Assembly: GCA_021401465.1 (NCBI GenBank) | Contig: JADDMT010000027.1 | Span: 1-64,000 of the forward strand | DNA length: 64,000 nt | Source of the DNA: Teratosphaeria epicoccoides | Lineage: Eukaryota; Ascomycota; Dothideomycetes; Mycosphaerellales; Teratosphaeriaceae | Direction of reading: 5' to 3' | Shown here: piece after piece, positions 1-10,135 of the stretch | How positions within the stretch are numbered: the first letter of the stretch is position 1 | How the letters are laid out: each line of letters starts with the position of its first letter | The notes under the pieces: generated by a model | What the model was told of the DNA's origin: nothing | Databases searched by the model: none | Seen by the model: only the letters and a program-made list of their open reading frames with translations | Program-made: the position numbers and the translations under genes

Positions 1-158
1 GGGGTTTTTTGGGGGGGGGGGGGGGGGGGGGGGGTGTGGAGGATGAAAGTGTCAATGGAGCCGTGGGGGCGGAGATCGAGGTTGGGGGGCGGGATGGTTT
101 GGCGGTGGGGGGAAGGGTGTTGGGAGGGGGTGGAAGAAGGACATGGTGTGCTGTTCAT
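1..158 (-). CDS. 5' end of a proline-rich protein (partial)
   Basis: An ATG on the minus strand at 158-156 opens a frame that stays open to the window edge. The first residues are Ser/Thr/Pro-rich (starting MNSTPCPSSTPSQH), followed by an ordered-looking stretch with the motif PNLDLRPHGSIDTF. It then runs into a polyproline tract encoded by the homopolymer at 11-34. No domain can be named from about 50 residues. The homopolymer may be misassembled, so the frame beyond it is unsafe. The gene would be divergent from CCT8, with about 310 bp between the two starts. It could instead be non-coding, because a C-rich strand stays open easily. Confidence 0.35.
   Translation of the reverse strand, partial: MNSTPCPSSTPSQHPSPHRQTIPPPNLDLRPHGSIDTFILHTPPPPPPPQKT
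11..34. repeat. 24-base poly-G run
   Basis: Twenty-four consecutive G residues follow GGGGTTTTTT at the left edge. On the minus strand the run reads as polyproline codons. Long homopolymers at a contig edge are often assembly or sequencing artefacts, so its length should not be trusted. Confidence 0.8.
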
Positions 159-471
159 TGGGTTTGAATGGGGAGGTTATTGTGAAGGGAACTCAGCTTC
201 TTCTGCACTCTTTAAGTTATAATGAGTGGTGAAATTGGCTTCGGCCAAGCTGATGATGGAGTATATTAATGACCTCGGGAGTCTCGCAGGAACCAGGTCA
301 TAGGAGGTAGTCCCTTCCACTCTTGCGGCAGAACTTCGGTGGGAGCTAGCTCAGGATTTTTGGAAGCTACAACGCGGGACACGCGACTGCCTTTTGGCAC
401 AAGTTGGACATTCCATACGTACCTTCACTTACTCGCGTTGAAGCAGAGTCATCATAATACACACAAGCAAG
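159..471. promoter_or_regulatory. Intergenic, probable divergent promoter region upstream of CCT8
   Basis: No coding signal was seen. The stretch lies between the minus-strand start at 158 and the CCT8 start at 472, so it should hold both promoters. I could not identify a specific factor site. Confidence 0.4.
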
Positions 472-2238
472 ATGTCGCTGTCCATCCCCGGCGCGCCCAA
501 CTCAGGCCTGTTCAAGCCCGGCTACCAAAAGTACCAATGTTCCACAAACACTTCATAAGTTTATTTACCAATCACTGACAATACTCACAGCTACGATGCA
601 GAAGATGGCGCCGTCCTCCGCAACATCGACGCCTGCCGCACTATCGCCTCCACTGTCCAGACCTCCCTCGGCCCCTACGGCCGCAACAAGATTGTCATCA
701 ACCACCTGCAGAAAATGATTCTGACCAACGACGCCGCGACTATCCTCCGCGAGCTCGACGTGGTCCACCCGGCTGCCAAGCTGATAGTCATGGCTTCACA
801 GCAGCAAGAAGCTGAAATGGGCGATGCGACGAACCTTGTCATAGTGCTGGCCGGCGAGCTGCTGAAGAAGGCCGAGGAGCTGCTGCGCATGGGATTGAAG
901 ACGAGTGAGATCAACACTGGATATGAGAGGGCGCAGAGAGCTGCGCTTGAGGTCTTGGAAGAGTTGGAGGTCGAGAGGGTAGAGAATCTCCGGGATACAG
1001 CAGAATTGGCCAAGGCGATCAAGACTGTTGTCGCTGCAAAGCAGACGGGCAGCGAAGACTTCTTGGCGGACATGGTTGCTGAGGCAGTATTGGCTGTGCT
1101 GCCCAAGAATCCGTACAACTTCAATGTGGACAACATTCGGGTGGTCAAGATCATGGGTGGAGCGCTGGAGCAGAGCAGGGTTGTCAAGGGGATGGTGTTT
1201 GGAAGGGAGCCGGATGGAACTGTGAAGAAGGCGTCAAAAGCCAAGGTTGGGGTCTTCAGCTGCCCGATCGACATCAGCCAGACGGAGACCAAGGGCACGG
1301 TGTTGCTTAAGAACTCGAAGGAGTTGTACGAATTCAGCAAAGGTGAGGAGCAGCAGATGGAGAATGCGATCAAGGAACTGCATGATTCGGGCATGAGAGT
1401 AGTGGTGGCTGGGCAGTCGGTGGGCGAGCTGGCGATGCACTACCTCAATCGCTTCGGCATGCTCGTCATCAAGGTGCTGTCAAAGTTCGAGCTGAGACGG
1501 TTATGCCGGGTCGTTGGAGCCAGCCCTCTTGCAAGACTGGGTGCGCCGATGCCCGACGAGATGGGAAATGTGGACGTCGTGGAGACGCTTGAGATTGGTG
1601 GGGACAGAGTCACAGTCTTCAGGCAGGAGACCGAGCAGACACGGACTGCAACACTGGTCCTGAGAGGCGCCACGCAAAATCACCTCGACGATGTCGAGAG
1701 AGCAGTGGACGATGGGGTGAACGTGGTCAAGGCCATCACCAGAGATCCGAGACTGGTACCGGGAGCTGGTGCGGCGGAAATGCAGCTTGTCGAGAGGATC
1801 ACGGCGATTGCAGACAAGACCTCTGGCTTGGCACAGTACGCGATACGGAAGTATGCTGAGGCGTTCGAGGTCGTGCCAAGGACGCTGGCTGAGTCGGCAG
1901 GTCTGGATGCGACAGAAGTGCTAGCGAAGCTGTACACTGCACACCACATCACTGCTCCATCAAAGTCGCAGACGAATGGTGCGAAAAAGGGCGAGGATGA
2001 TGACGACGACGACGAGGTACCATGCTTAGGTGTCGACATTGAAAATAGCGACGGCTCAGGTACTCTCGACGCAGAGGAAGAGGGAATTCTGGATCTCATG
2101 GTCACCAAGAGCTGGGCGATCAAGCTGGCAACTGAAGCGGCGCGGACGGTGCTGAGTGTTGACCAGATCATCGTAGCGAGGCAGGCAGGCGGGCCCAAGC
2201 CTCCAGGGCCCAATCCGAACTGGGACGACGATGACTGA
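472..2238 (+). CDS. CCT8: T-complex protein 1 subunit theta (CCT8)
   Basis: Subunit of the cytosolic chaperonin TRiC/CCT, which folds actin, tubulin and other proteins in an ATP-driven double ring. Exon 1 (472-530) gives MSLSIPGAPNSGLFKPGYQ. A 60-bp intron (531-590, GTACCA...TCACAG) joins it to exon 2 (591-2238) so that the reading continues NYDAEDGAVLRN, as in other fungal theta subunits. The product is 568 residues, normal for the family. Visible signatures are the equatorial LGPYGRNK loop, the apical MGDATNLVI motif (the theta version of GDGTT), and the C-terminal segment SWAIKLATEAARTVL. A short acidic Asp/Glu run near residue 465 and the acidic C-terminus look like ordinary variation. 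The start was chosen because only the spliced form gives the conserved N-terminus. Family assignment is secure; the intron is inferred. Confidence 0.95.
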
Positions 2239-2462
2239 GCGTGATGTCGGAAAGTTCTGTTGAGTGTGGGGTGAAAGCTGTATAGATCACTTAGCGCAGA
2301 GCAGACGCCGTCACAGCGGTGTTGTGACGCACACTACTCCGTACCCAGTCCTCATGGTATAGACCCACAGTTCACGCTAATGATGGACCCACCTTGAAAG
2401 TCGCGTGGACGGTTGCTTAATCTTTATTCCAAACCCACTTACCTTCCTGATCGTGATCTCTG

Positions 2463-4628
2463 ATGTCCCCAATGCTTCTGCGCACAGCAACCCGGTCATT
2501 AGCACAACGTGGAGCATCGCATGCTACCCGCCAACATGTCTGCACCTGCTCGTGCGGCGCCCTGTTGCGCAGCCACAAAGATGGCTGTCTTCCACCATCA
2601 GCGCCACCACCACCGCCCACGATAACAACGATGATCCAACGCCGCAGCAAATGGACACCTCCCAAAGCACCGTCGACCAGGAAGAAACAGAGGCGCCAAG
2701 AAGCTTTTGCGCTCACGCCCGAGGACATCAGGAGAAGAAGAGAGTGGGCTGAATTCATGAGCACCTACCATGGCAACACAATTCAACGAGCCAAAGGCCA
2801 GGGACTTTGTGACGTGGACGGCGAGACGGCTGTAGCATTCCTCAAAGATTTCCTTGCCCTGGAGGAGAGCCAACGAGGCGGAATGATCCTGGATCTGACA
2901 AAGTACCGAGATATGGTGAAAAGGCATCATCTCACCGACCGAGATCAGAATCTCTTGTACTTGATCCTGTTGAAGCACAAACGGAGTCAAGATGATCGGA
3001 TCATGGGGCGGAAGATGATTTATACAGCGTGCGCGGCGGGACATGAGGAAGCTGCGATCCGCATATTGGCCAATGCGCTGATGGGATCGAAGGCGCGGAG
3101 GGCCGTGTTGAGGATTCCTGAGATTCGATTAGCGAGGGAGCAATTACAGCAGATTGCGCAGAGAGGCGAGAACCCTCGAGCTATGGTTTTGGAAGGGAAA
3201 ATTAGGTATGAGCTGGGTGATGAAGAACATGCGATCAAGTGGTGGGAGAAGGCTCTGCCGCTCGCGAGGAGGGAAGTCGAGGAGATGGACCGCTTGCTGG
3301 AGCTGGGCTTGGAGGGACGGAAGAAGTTGATGCGAATGAAGATGGCCAGGCGTGAATTTGGCGACCTGTGTGCGCCTTGGATTGAATTGAGCGCTATACA
3401 CTACGAAAGATACTCAAGGTTTCATGCGAGGAGAGATTTTCGTGTCGCCTTGGAAGAGGACAAGAAAGTTAGGGAGGCAGTCGGGATTGGATGTGAGCTG
3501 GACGACCCGACTTCCCACTTCTTCCAAGCGCATTGGTTTGGGCCGAACGAACAGAATGTTGATGAAAAGTACACCTCGACCTGGCTCTTCCATATGACCA
3601 AAGCCGCCGCGAGTGGGCATTCGAAGGCTTGTTGCAAACTGGCAGAATGGTACGCTGCGTCCCAATGGCCGTACATTGAGGACGAGCCGCCGGACAAGAT
3701 TAAACCGACGCCATTCGACACTTACCCTGCCCCTGGTCTCCTTGAGAGATCGATGTCGAATGTAAAAAGATTCCTCTCGTTCTGGTCCAAATCCAGCACA
3801 CCATACTCAGCATCAACGTCGACGAATTCAGGCAAACAGGATCCCGCTCTGGTCTCACCCAACAGCAACAAGAAGGACGAAACGAACGAAGACCCCTCCC
3901 ACCCAAGCCACGAACTCTTCCACACCGCCACCTTCCCCCCCGTCCCCCTCAACCGCTTCAAACTCGCCGCAGCCTGGCTTGCCTTCCCTATCGCCCGGCT
4001 GTACGCCCCCGCCTACCTCCTGCGCGCACAAATGTTCACCGAAAAGACTCTCTACGGCATTGCCCACGTCCCAGCCTCTGCCCTCCACCTCAAAGACTCC
4101 CGATACCTCTACGCCTCCAAACGCGACCACGACTCCGGCCTCGAAATCCCCGGCCGCCGCGCCGCGCTGGAAGCGGAACGCACTGCCCGCCCCAACAAGC
4201 CGAACCCTCACTACAACCCTGAGCTCGCGAAGAAAGATCTAACGCAGGTTTTCTACGCAATTTCTGCGCATAAGCTGAGGGAGCGGTTGCTGGAGGGTCG
4301 GATTGCGGAGGCGGAGAGGGGGAGGGGGACGAAGGCGGAGGCTGGGTTTGTGGAGACGGAGATGGTGAATGCGGGGAATTTGCCGCGGGAGGTGCCGGAG
4401 TGGGTGAGGAAGTGGTTGCACTTTGAGGATGAGAGGCAGATGTATGCGGGGGAGGTTGAGGAGCTGGAGAGGGAGGCGAGGGCGATGGCGGAGGCGTGGG
4501 GGTGGGATTTGGTGGATGAGGTGGGCGGATTGGTCTACAAGAGTGGGCTTGGGCAGGGGCAGAGGCAGGTGGGGCAGGTGGCTGGCGGTGAGACTAAAGC
4601 GAGAGGGTATGTTGGGAGGAGTTACTAG
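2463..4628 (+). CDS. Sel1-like repeat protein, probably mitochondrial
   Basis: An uninterrupted 721-residue frame with a basic, Arg/Ser-rich, acid-free N-terminus (starting MSPMLLRTATRSLAQRGA) that looks like a mitochondrial presequence. The middle carries helical repeats of Sel1/TPR type: one near residues 180-215 (AACAAGHEEAAIRILANAL) and a clearer one near 355-400 (STWLFHMTKAAASGHSKACC followed by KLAEWYA). A Ser/Pro-rich linker near 430-480 separates these from a hydrophobic stretch (AAAWLAFPIARLYAPAYLL) and a charged C-terminal part. Sel1 repeats usually serve as protein-interaction scaffolds, and I cannot say which complex this one belongs to. It lies 224 bp downstream of CCT8 on the same strand. 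GC content rises and codon use becomes very GC-rich after about 3900. No break was seen. The exact function is unknown. Confidence 0.8.
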   Translation: MSPMLLRTATRSLAQRGASHATRQHVCTCSCGALLRSHKDGCLPPSAPPPPPTITTMIQRRSKWTPPKAPSTRKKQRRQEAFALTPEDIRRRREWAEFMSTYHGNTIQRAKGQGLCDVDGETAVAFLKDFLALEESQRGGMILDLTKYRDMVKRHHLTDRDQNLLYLILLKHKRSQDDRIMGRKMIYTACAAGHEEAAIRILANALMGSKARRAVLRIPEIRLAREQLQQIAQRGENPRAMVLEGKIRYELGDEEHAIKWWEKALPLARREVEEMDRLLELGLEGRKKLMRMKMARREFGDLCAPWIELSAIHYERYSRFHARRDFRVALEEDKKVREAVGIGCELDDPTSHFFQAHWFGPNEQNVDEKYTSTWLFHMTKAAASGHSKACCKLAEWYAASQWPYIEDEPPDKIKPTPFDTYPAPGLLERSMSNVKRFLSFWSKSSTPYSASTSTNSGKQDPALVSPNSNKKDETNEDPSHPSHELFHTATFPPVPLNRFKLAAAWLAFPIARLYAPAYLLRAQMFTEKTLYGIAHVPASALHLKDSRYLYASKRDHDSGLEIPGRRAALEAERTARPNKPNPHYNPELAKKDLTQVFYAISAHKLRERLLEGRIAEAERGRGTKAEAGFVETEMVNAGNLPREVPEWVRKWLHFEDERQMYAGEVEELEREARAMAEAWGWDLVDEVGGLVYKSGLGQGQRQVGQVAGGETKARGYVGRSY

Positions 4629-4792
4629 TGGATGTCGTCATGGGGTTGATAATGTGACATGCAGTGTACAGGATGCTCCAATCGTGACTCTTCTTTGCCT
4701 GCCAACACTGTGTCGGGCACTCATTCTCTCAATTCTCATTTCAGCCGCGCCAACGGCTCAAGGATCCACCTTTGTTCTCCGAACCTGATCGA

Positions 4793-5998
4793 TCACTCCC
4801 TCGGTCGAATCGACTTGTACCGCCCGCCAGGCGACGACAAGCCGTTCGCAATCTGTGATAGCGAAGCGGACGCATAGGGCTGCTGTGATGCAGTTCTTGC
4901 AGACATGGGCATGTACGGAGGCGGAGGCGCAGCTACTCGGACCTGCACTGGTGGAACTGTACTCGGGTGCGGTGGGACGTCTAGCATGAATCGAGAGATG
5001 AAGACGGGTAGTATGCCGTGGCGCGTCATGATGTGGCCATAAGTGGTGTTTGTGGGCGTGGGTGTCAAGGTCCCTGGTAGCGTCGGGTCGATGGGGACAA
5101 TTGGGTCGAAGACGGCGGTGGCAGGGTAGAGGAATGGTGAGACGACGTTCGGCCTTGTGGTGGCCGGATTGGCTGAGGGCATTGGGCGAATGGCAGGAGG
5201 GTGCGAGTGTTGGCGGTGGTGCTGGGTCGCTCGCACCGACCTGTCCTATCGGTTGATCGCGGCGAACCCACCTCCACCTCCACCTCCAGCCGCAGCAGGC
5301 TCAGGCACAGACTGCGCCGCAGCCCCCGGCAGCACCTCACCGTTCGCTCCGCCCAGCGCCTCCCCCACCACCCCTGCGCCGCGATTCGTAGCCCTAACAT
5401 CCTCCCCCTCATCCTCCCCACGCGCCGCCGTCGCCCCCGGCACACCCACCGGCGCGCCATACGGCGAACTATGCGGCAACGGCGGAAAGGTCCCCGTCAC
5501 CGTAGTCTGCCCCCCCTGCTGCTGCTGCTGCGACTTGTTCAACTGCTCATACACCTCCGGCGGCAAATACCCAAAACTGCCATCCTCAGCCCTCACATTC
5601 GCACGATAAATCTGCCCTCCAAACTCGACCATCGGCGGCTCCTCCTGCGCCTTGCTAGGTACCGTCGGCGCCGCCGGCGCCGTCGTGGTTGTCGTGCGTC
5701 TGCCTCCCCTGCCCCTCTCGCGAGGAGGAGGGGTGCCCACGCCATCTTCGGCTTCCGTGTCGACGTCCGGGTCGCCTGTCGGAGCCGCCATGCGCTTCTC
5801 CATTTCTTTGAGCAGGAAGGCGCGCTCGAGGCGCATCTTCATGATTCCGCGCTCGAGACGCGTGCGGCGGAGTTTGGCATCGTCGTTGGCGGCTTCGACT
5901 TCATTCAGGCGGCGTTTGAGTTGGATGCATTTGCGATAGTACGCCTTCTCGACGCTGGGCGCCAGGGGCGTGTTGGCGGTGGCGTGTTCGGTCGGCAT
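4793..5998 (-). CDS. Coiled-coil protein, candidate INO80 complex subunit F-like
   Basis: The frame starts at MPTEHATANTPLAPS (ATG 5998). The first 90 residues are a basic coiled coil (EKAYYRKCIQLKRRLNEVEA, then RLERGIMKMRLERAFLLKEM) that resembles the INO80F/TFPT-type domain of chromatin-remodelling complexes. After it come disordered Thr/Pro/Gly-rich stretches, the motif EFGGQIYRANVRAEDGSFGY and a polyglutamine run. The frame meets a stop at 5246. A second open frame below it (5172-4793) is Pro-rich and protein-like (SPFLYPATAVFDPIVPIDPT). A phase-matched 99-bp intron (5271-5173, GTGGGT...CTCAG) would join the two into 368 residues. The domain assignment is from memory of the family and moderate; the second exon is an inference. 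The gene converges on the Sel1 gene. Confidence 0.55.
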
Positions 5999-6536
5999 GG
6001 TGGGCTGGGCTAGTGTCTGTCTGGAGATTGATGTGGGTGGTGAAAGTGGAGAGGTCTGAGCAGCATTAATGACGATCCTGCAGGAGCTCATCCGGATCCT
6101 CCCATTAGCGTAGTCTACATCTCGTACCTCTCGAGTCTCATATGCTTGCCCTTTGCATCCTTCACTACTTGCCAAGACTCATGTGGACAGACATGCATAT
6201 GCCAGCACTTTGCCGCGCTGGTACGTTTTCGACATATTGCTATTTAGGCACATCAGAACATCCACTGCTTCGAATGGATGGGTGCCCTGCTCGGCGGAGT
6301 AGCTTCGCAGTCATCCGCGAGGCAGTGACAGGAGTGTCTCGCACGTAGCGAATGGGGCAATATGGCCGCTGAATCATTGAGACGGCGCGATTAGTACGGT
6401 CTCCGCGTCACGCCGAAGTTCAGTGCAGCGACCCTGTCCTTTACTACCTCTCGTCTTTCATGATCGAGAGTCTTTTCTCTCGTCCAACCTTCACCGGCCC
6501 CTTACCTCCAGACCTTCATGTCAAAACGCAGCCATC
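5999..6536. promoter_or_regulatory. Divergent intergenic region
   Basis: Lies between the starts of the INO80F-like gene (minus) and the secreted-protein gene (plus). No coding signal was seen and no named motif was recognised. Confidence 0.4.
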
Positions 6537-7062
6537 ATGAGGCGCTCCACCACCCTCACCCTTCTCGCCCTCATGATCCCCACCACCCTAGCCTGGGTAC
6601 GTGTATCCCCGAGACTCAGCCACACCTCAATCTCACAACCCTCATCAGAACTGCTGGTTCCCAATCGACCTCAAGACCAACCAACGCAGTGGAAACGGCT
6701 ACTGCGAGCCCACCGACGAACAGCGCGCAGCTGGCGGCGGCACTCAGTCTTGCAGCAGTGTAAGTCATTCGATCCTCCACCTGCCTTACGATGCGCGGAC
6801 CTCTGTTGGCAACAGACTCGCTGACATGAACATTTGCATCTCAGGATTTCCCCTGCGAAGGTAAGTACGAGGGTGGCCTTGCACTTATCATTCCCGGTTG
6901 AGTCTGATGATGGCTCCGAGCGAACGCTGTCCGAAAGGAAAAAGGCTTGACGCATGCTGATTCGACATTCTCCCAGTGCATGACAACGGTTGCTATCCGT
7001 ACGCGCAGCCGGTCCCTAACAAAGAGGCCGTCTGGTTTGCGAACTGCGGCGATGGGGTGTAG
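6537..7062 (+). CDS. Small secreted six-cysteine protein (effector-like), four exons
   Basis: Reconstructed from four exons: 6537-6596, 6649-6759, 6845-6860 (a 16-bp microexon) and 6977-7062. The introns are GTACGT...CATCAG, GTAAGT...TCTCAG and GTAAGT...TCCCAG, with branch-like GCTGA near the last two acceptors, and all phases match. The product is about 90 residues. It has a clear signal peptide (MRRSTTLTLLALMIPTTLAW) followed by a mature part of about 70 residues with six cysteines in the contexts NCW, YCE, SCS, PCE, GCY and NCG, and an Asn/Gly-rich surface. No single-frame reading longer than about 40 residues shows it, so ORF calling would miss it. Size, signal peptide and cysteine content match candidate effectors or other apoplastic proteins, but no family is recognised. 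The exon structure is inferred from splice signals. Confidence 0.65.
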
Positions 7063-7924
7063 AATGTAGAACCGGCGTCGAAGTAACGGATGAACCGACA
7101 TACCTACGATTCTCAGCATAGCAGGCCAAAACAAAACGCCGTCATTTCCACGCGTAGTGCTCGAGCGAGAACATTGTCTCTCTCCTTCCTAGACAGCTCA
7201 ACAGAGCACGCCGGTCTTTATCATACTTCCTTTGACCTCACGTGCAGCAACAGCTTCGCTCCGACATCCTCTAACAGGCAGAGATATCTGACCATGAGAG
7301 ACACGTTGACGCGTTGACCACTGGTCGACAATGGTATCGCTCATCGCTGATAAGTCCACCTATCAACAAAGACCCCTGCCGTCAATATCGGGAACCACTG
7401 TTCAACGCCGGTCTCCTCTACAATATCAAAACCTGGAGTAGATCCGAAGGATGCCTCCGCGTGGGGTTGAGGGCTGATGGTCGAATCACTCTGCGCTGTG
7501 ATAAACAATATATTAGGGCTGAAGTAGAGTATATCATACCCAGGAGCTATGAAAGCTCGACGCCAGCGTCTTCTGCTCGATCATGAATGCATGTGCTCAT
7601 AGGTCAACCCGAACCCCAGCCAATGCTTTCAAATGCCACCTGCCCATTTCCGAACGCTAATAGCACAAGTCACTCGTCGTGATGCAATTCGTCTCATGAT
7701 CCCAATTTCCCGAACCTTTTGTACCGTTTTCTCCATCTCCTGTTGCCACTTTGAGCACTTTAACGCCGATCGCCGCTTCTGAAGACCGTGATGCTGTCAC
7801 AGGTATCAATCAATGACTGCTTCTGTGGGATCGTGGGGCAGGATGCTGTGATGGGAGGTATAAGCGGGATGCTCGTGCAAGTGGCTAAGAAATGCAATGC
7901 AATCTGGAGGTGAGGACTTCAAGC
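7063..7924. other. Intergenic, nothing recognised
   Basis: Lies between the 3' ends of the secreted-protein gene and the CBM48 gene. Short frames are present, but none resembles a protein family or has convincing splice partners. Confidence 0.5.
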
Positions 7925-10135
7925 CTACCGCAACTTCCAATAGCCAGCAGCGACAGCAAGCAAGACACCTGCAACCGCAAATCTGTTGTCATTGATGTCA
8001 GCATCTGATCCTCACACACTCGGACTCGAGCGGTGGTCTTACAGGTTGACTGGATGCACTGCCACGTCCAGGACGGTTCCGATGACGCCCTTCTCCTGCT
8101 TGAACTCCTTGACAACATCGTCTTCACCCTTGAGCGGCCTCCTCTTGTGGCCCGGATGCCTCTTGACAAGGTGCTCTTGGTGATCCTGGTGTTCATGACC
8201 GAAAATAACACTTGAGTCCTCCTTTGGTGTCAACGGCGGTGTAATTGGCTCGGCTGGCCTACCGTCCGTCACCACGATCGCAGGTGCATCGAGCCCCATG
8301 TCATTCGGGTCGACCTCATCCTCGTCGTCCTGAGCCGTCTTGACCTCCTCTTCGCGGATCTTCTCCATCTCCTCAACTTCGTCTTCGACCACACTGGGCA
8401 TTGGCGGAATGTTACCTGTACTACCCTGACTCCCCGCATGTTGGTGTCGGCCCTCTTTAACGTCATCATGATATTGGTCTTCTGGTATAGATGTCGAAGT
8501 GCGATGGATGTGGTCAAAGATTCCTCGCTTGTCCGTCGGAAAACGCTCCAGCGAAGGGTCATTTGGGTCAGCTTCTGGTGCTACAGCATCGTCCGAAGAG
8601 CCGCGTGAGCTCAGAGAAGTCAAGGATGGCGACGTTGGCGCGTAAGCGTGACCGTCATCGTGATGTTCACCTATTGACGTCGATTCGTGGCGCAACAGGG
8701 GAGCCTGAGTCTGCTCATCAGAGGTCGGGCATAGAGACTCGTGCCGCAAAAGCGGCGATGTCTGGGCTTCGTCTTCCTCGCCTTCCTCACCATCTGCGAG
8801 ATCATCATTTCTATACTCGTCACCGAGAGTGGAACTCGGCGACTGGAAAGCCTCATGTTTGAGCAGCGGTCCAGCAGCAGGAGTCTTGGTACCTGTTGTG
8901 TCTGATCCAAGCTGAGAGACATTGGTCGGTGGCATCGCAGTTGACTGAGGAGCATTGTCCCGCGACGGCATGCTTGCAAACAAGCTCTTCTCGTGTTCCA
9001 TCAACGGTGCTGCAGCGGGCGTTGGTATAGCCTCAGCCTGAGCGACAGCTTTTGGCAGGTCGATGATTTGTGGCTTTGGCGGATCCGGCCTCACGAGCAA
9101 AAGATTGTTCTTATTGCCCATGCCATCGTCGACAGTAGGCTTGCTATCATCCAGTGCCCACCAATCCCCTGGGCCGAGCCTGAACTTGTACTGGTACTCA
9201 CCCTCGTCCACCTGGAATGTCTTGAAGAATCTGTACTCTCCCCCTTCTTTCTTCTGGGTATCCATCTCCACTGCCGTCCATTGCGGATCGCTCAGGCTGG
9301 TGAATATGTACACTGGCGGCTGTAAACCCGATGAACTGTGCTCCACTGTGACCGTGTGCTTGGCCATGCTGGGTGTAAGTGACCGAGGCGGTCCAATCCA
9401 CGATGGGGTTTTGGAGGCAGGCGGGCGCACGTCGGCTGGTGAAGTTAGAGTTGGCGCAACAAGACACGGTGCTAGTGCAGGGTCTGGCGCTGCTGCCGCA
9501 GCAAGTTGTACTGGCGCTTGCGATGCTATGGCGGGCGCAAGGTTCACCGGCGCCGTCCGCGGAGGTTCCAAAGGATCGCTGACGGCCGGATGGTCGTCGG
9601 CAAACAACGCAGGAGTGGGCGGCGCGACGGCTGGCGATGGCAATGGGCTGGCAGGGTCGTCCGCTGGTAATGCAGGAGTAGGTAAGGCTGGACCTGGACC
9701 TTGTGCTAGCGCTGGAGCCGATGCTGCGTTTGCAGGAGGAATAACAGGGGCAGCTCCTGGCAGCGGCCTCGCTAGCGGCACGACAGGCGCTGGACTAGGT
9801 CCGGGACTTGACACTGCAGCCGTCGGCGCAGCAGATGTAGAGGCCGCAGGAGGCGGCTTCTCTGGAGTAAACCTCTTCTTCACCTGATCGCTGAGTTTGT
9901 TCTTAACCTGATCGTTGAATTTGTTCTTCACCTGGTCGTTGAATTTGTCAATATTGGCTTTGGCCTGGTTAAGCACAGAATCAATTGATTGCTTGTTGGC
10001 AAATGGACTGTTGCTCTTTGGCATAGTTGCTGTTGTCGGGCTATCTGGTGGCGTGATGGACCTGGGCTTTGGAGGCGCAGTGTTGCGAGCTTCGTAGGAT
10101 GCTTTGATGTCTTGGACAGACTTCGGGTTAAACAT
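7925..10135 (-). CDS. Tail-anchored CBM48 (AMPK-beta type glycogen-binding) protein
   Basis: Exon 1 (10135-8043) and a short last exon (7982-7925) are joined by a 60-bp intron (GTAAGACC...AACAG), giving 716 residues. Residues about 58-82 hold three tandem copies of K(F/L)(N/S)DQVK, a basic amphipathic segment. Residues 85-255 are Pro/Ala-rich and disordered. Residues about 259-350 form a CBM48/AMPK-beta glycogen-binding fold (VYIFTSLSDPQWTAVEM, EYQYKFRLGPGDWWALDD), the family that binds glycogen-like glucans. The next part is acidic and disordered and carries a repeated motif P-L-L/M-(K/R/E)-H-E about four times (residues 378-485). The last exon encodes a hydrophobic tail, FAVAGVLLAVAAGYWKLR, which looks like a C-terminal membrane anchor. 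The likely role, linking glycogen or glucan to a membrane, is inference. Confidence 0.8.

Noticed and set aside
1..40. G-rich start as a telomere
   Set aside because: Fungal telomeres are tandem TTAGGG; here there is a single T6 run and pure G, with no repeat unit.
5201..6013. 270-codon Arg-rich plus-strand frame
   Set aside because: Antisense shadow of the INO80F-like gene; Arg/Leu/His-rich composition is typical of the complement of Pro/Gly/Glu codons.
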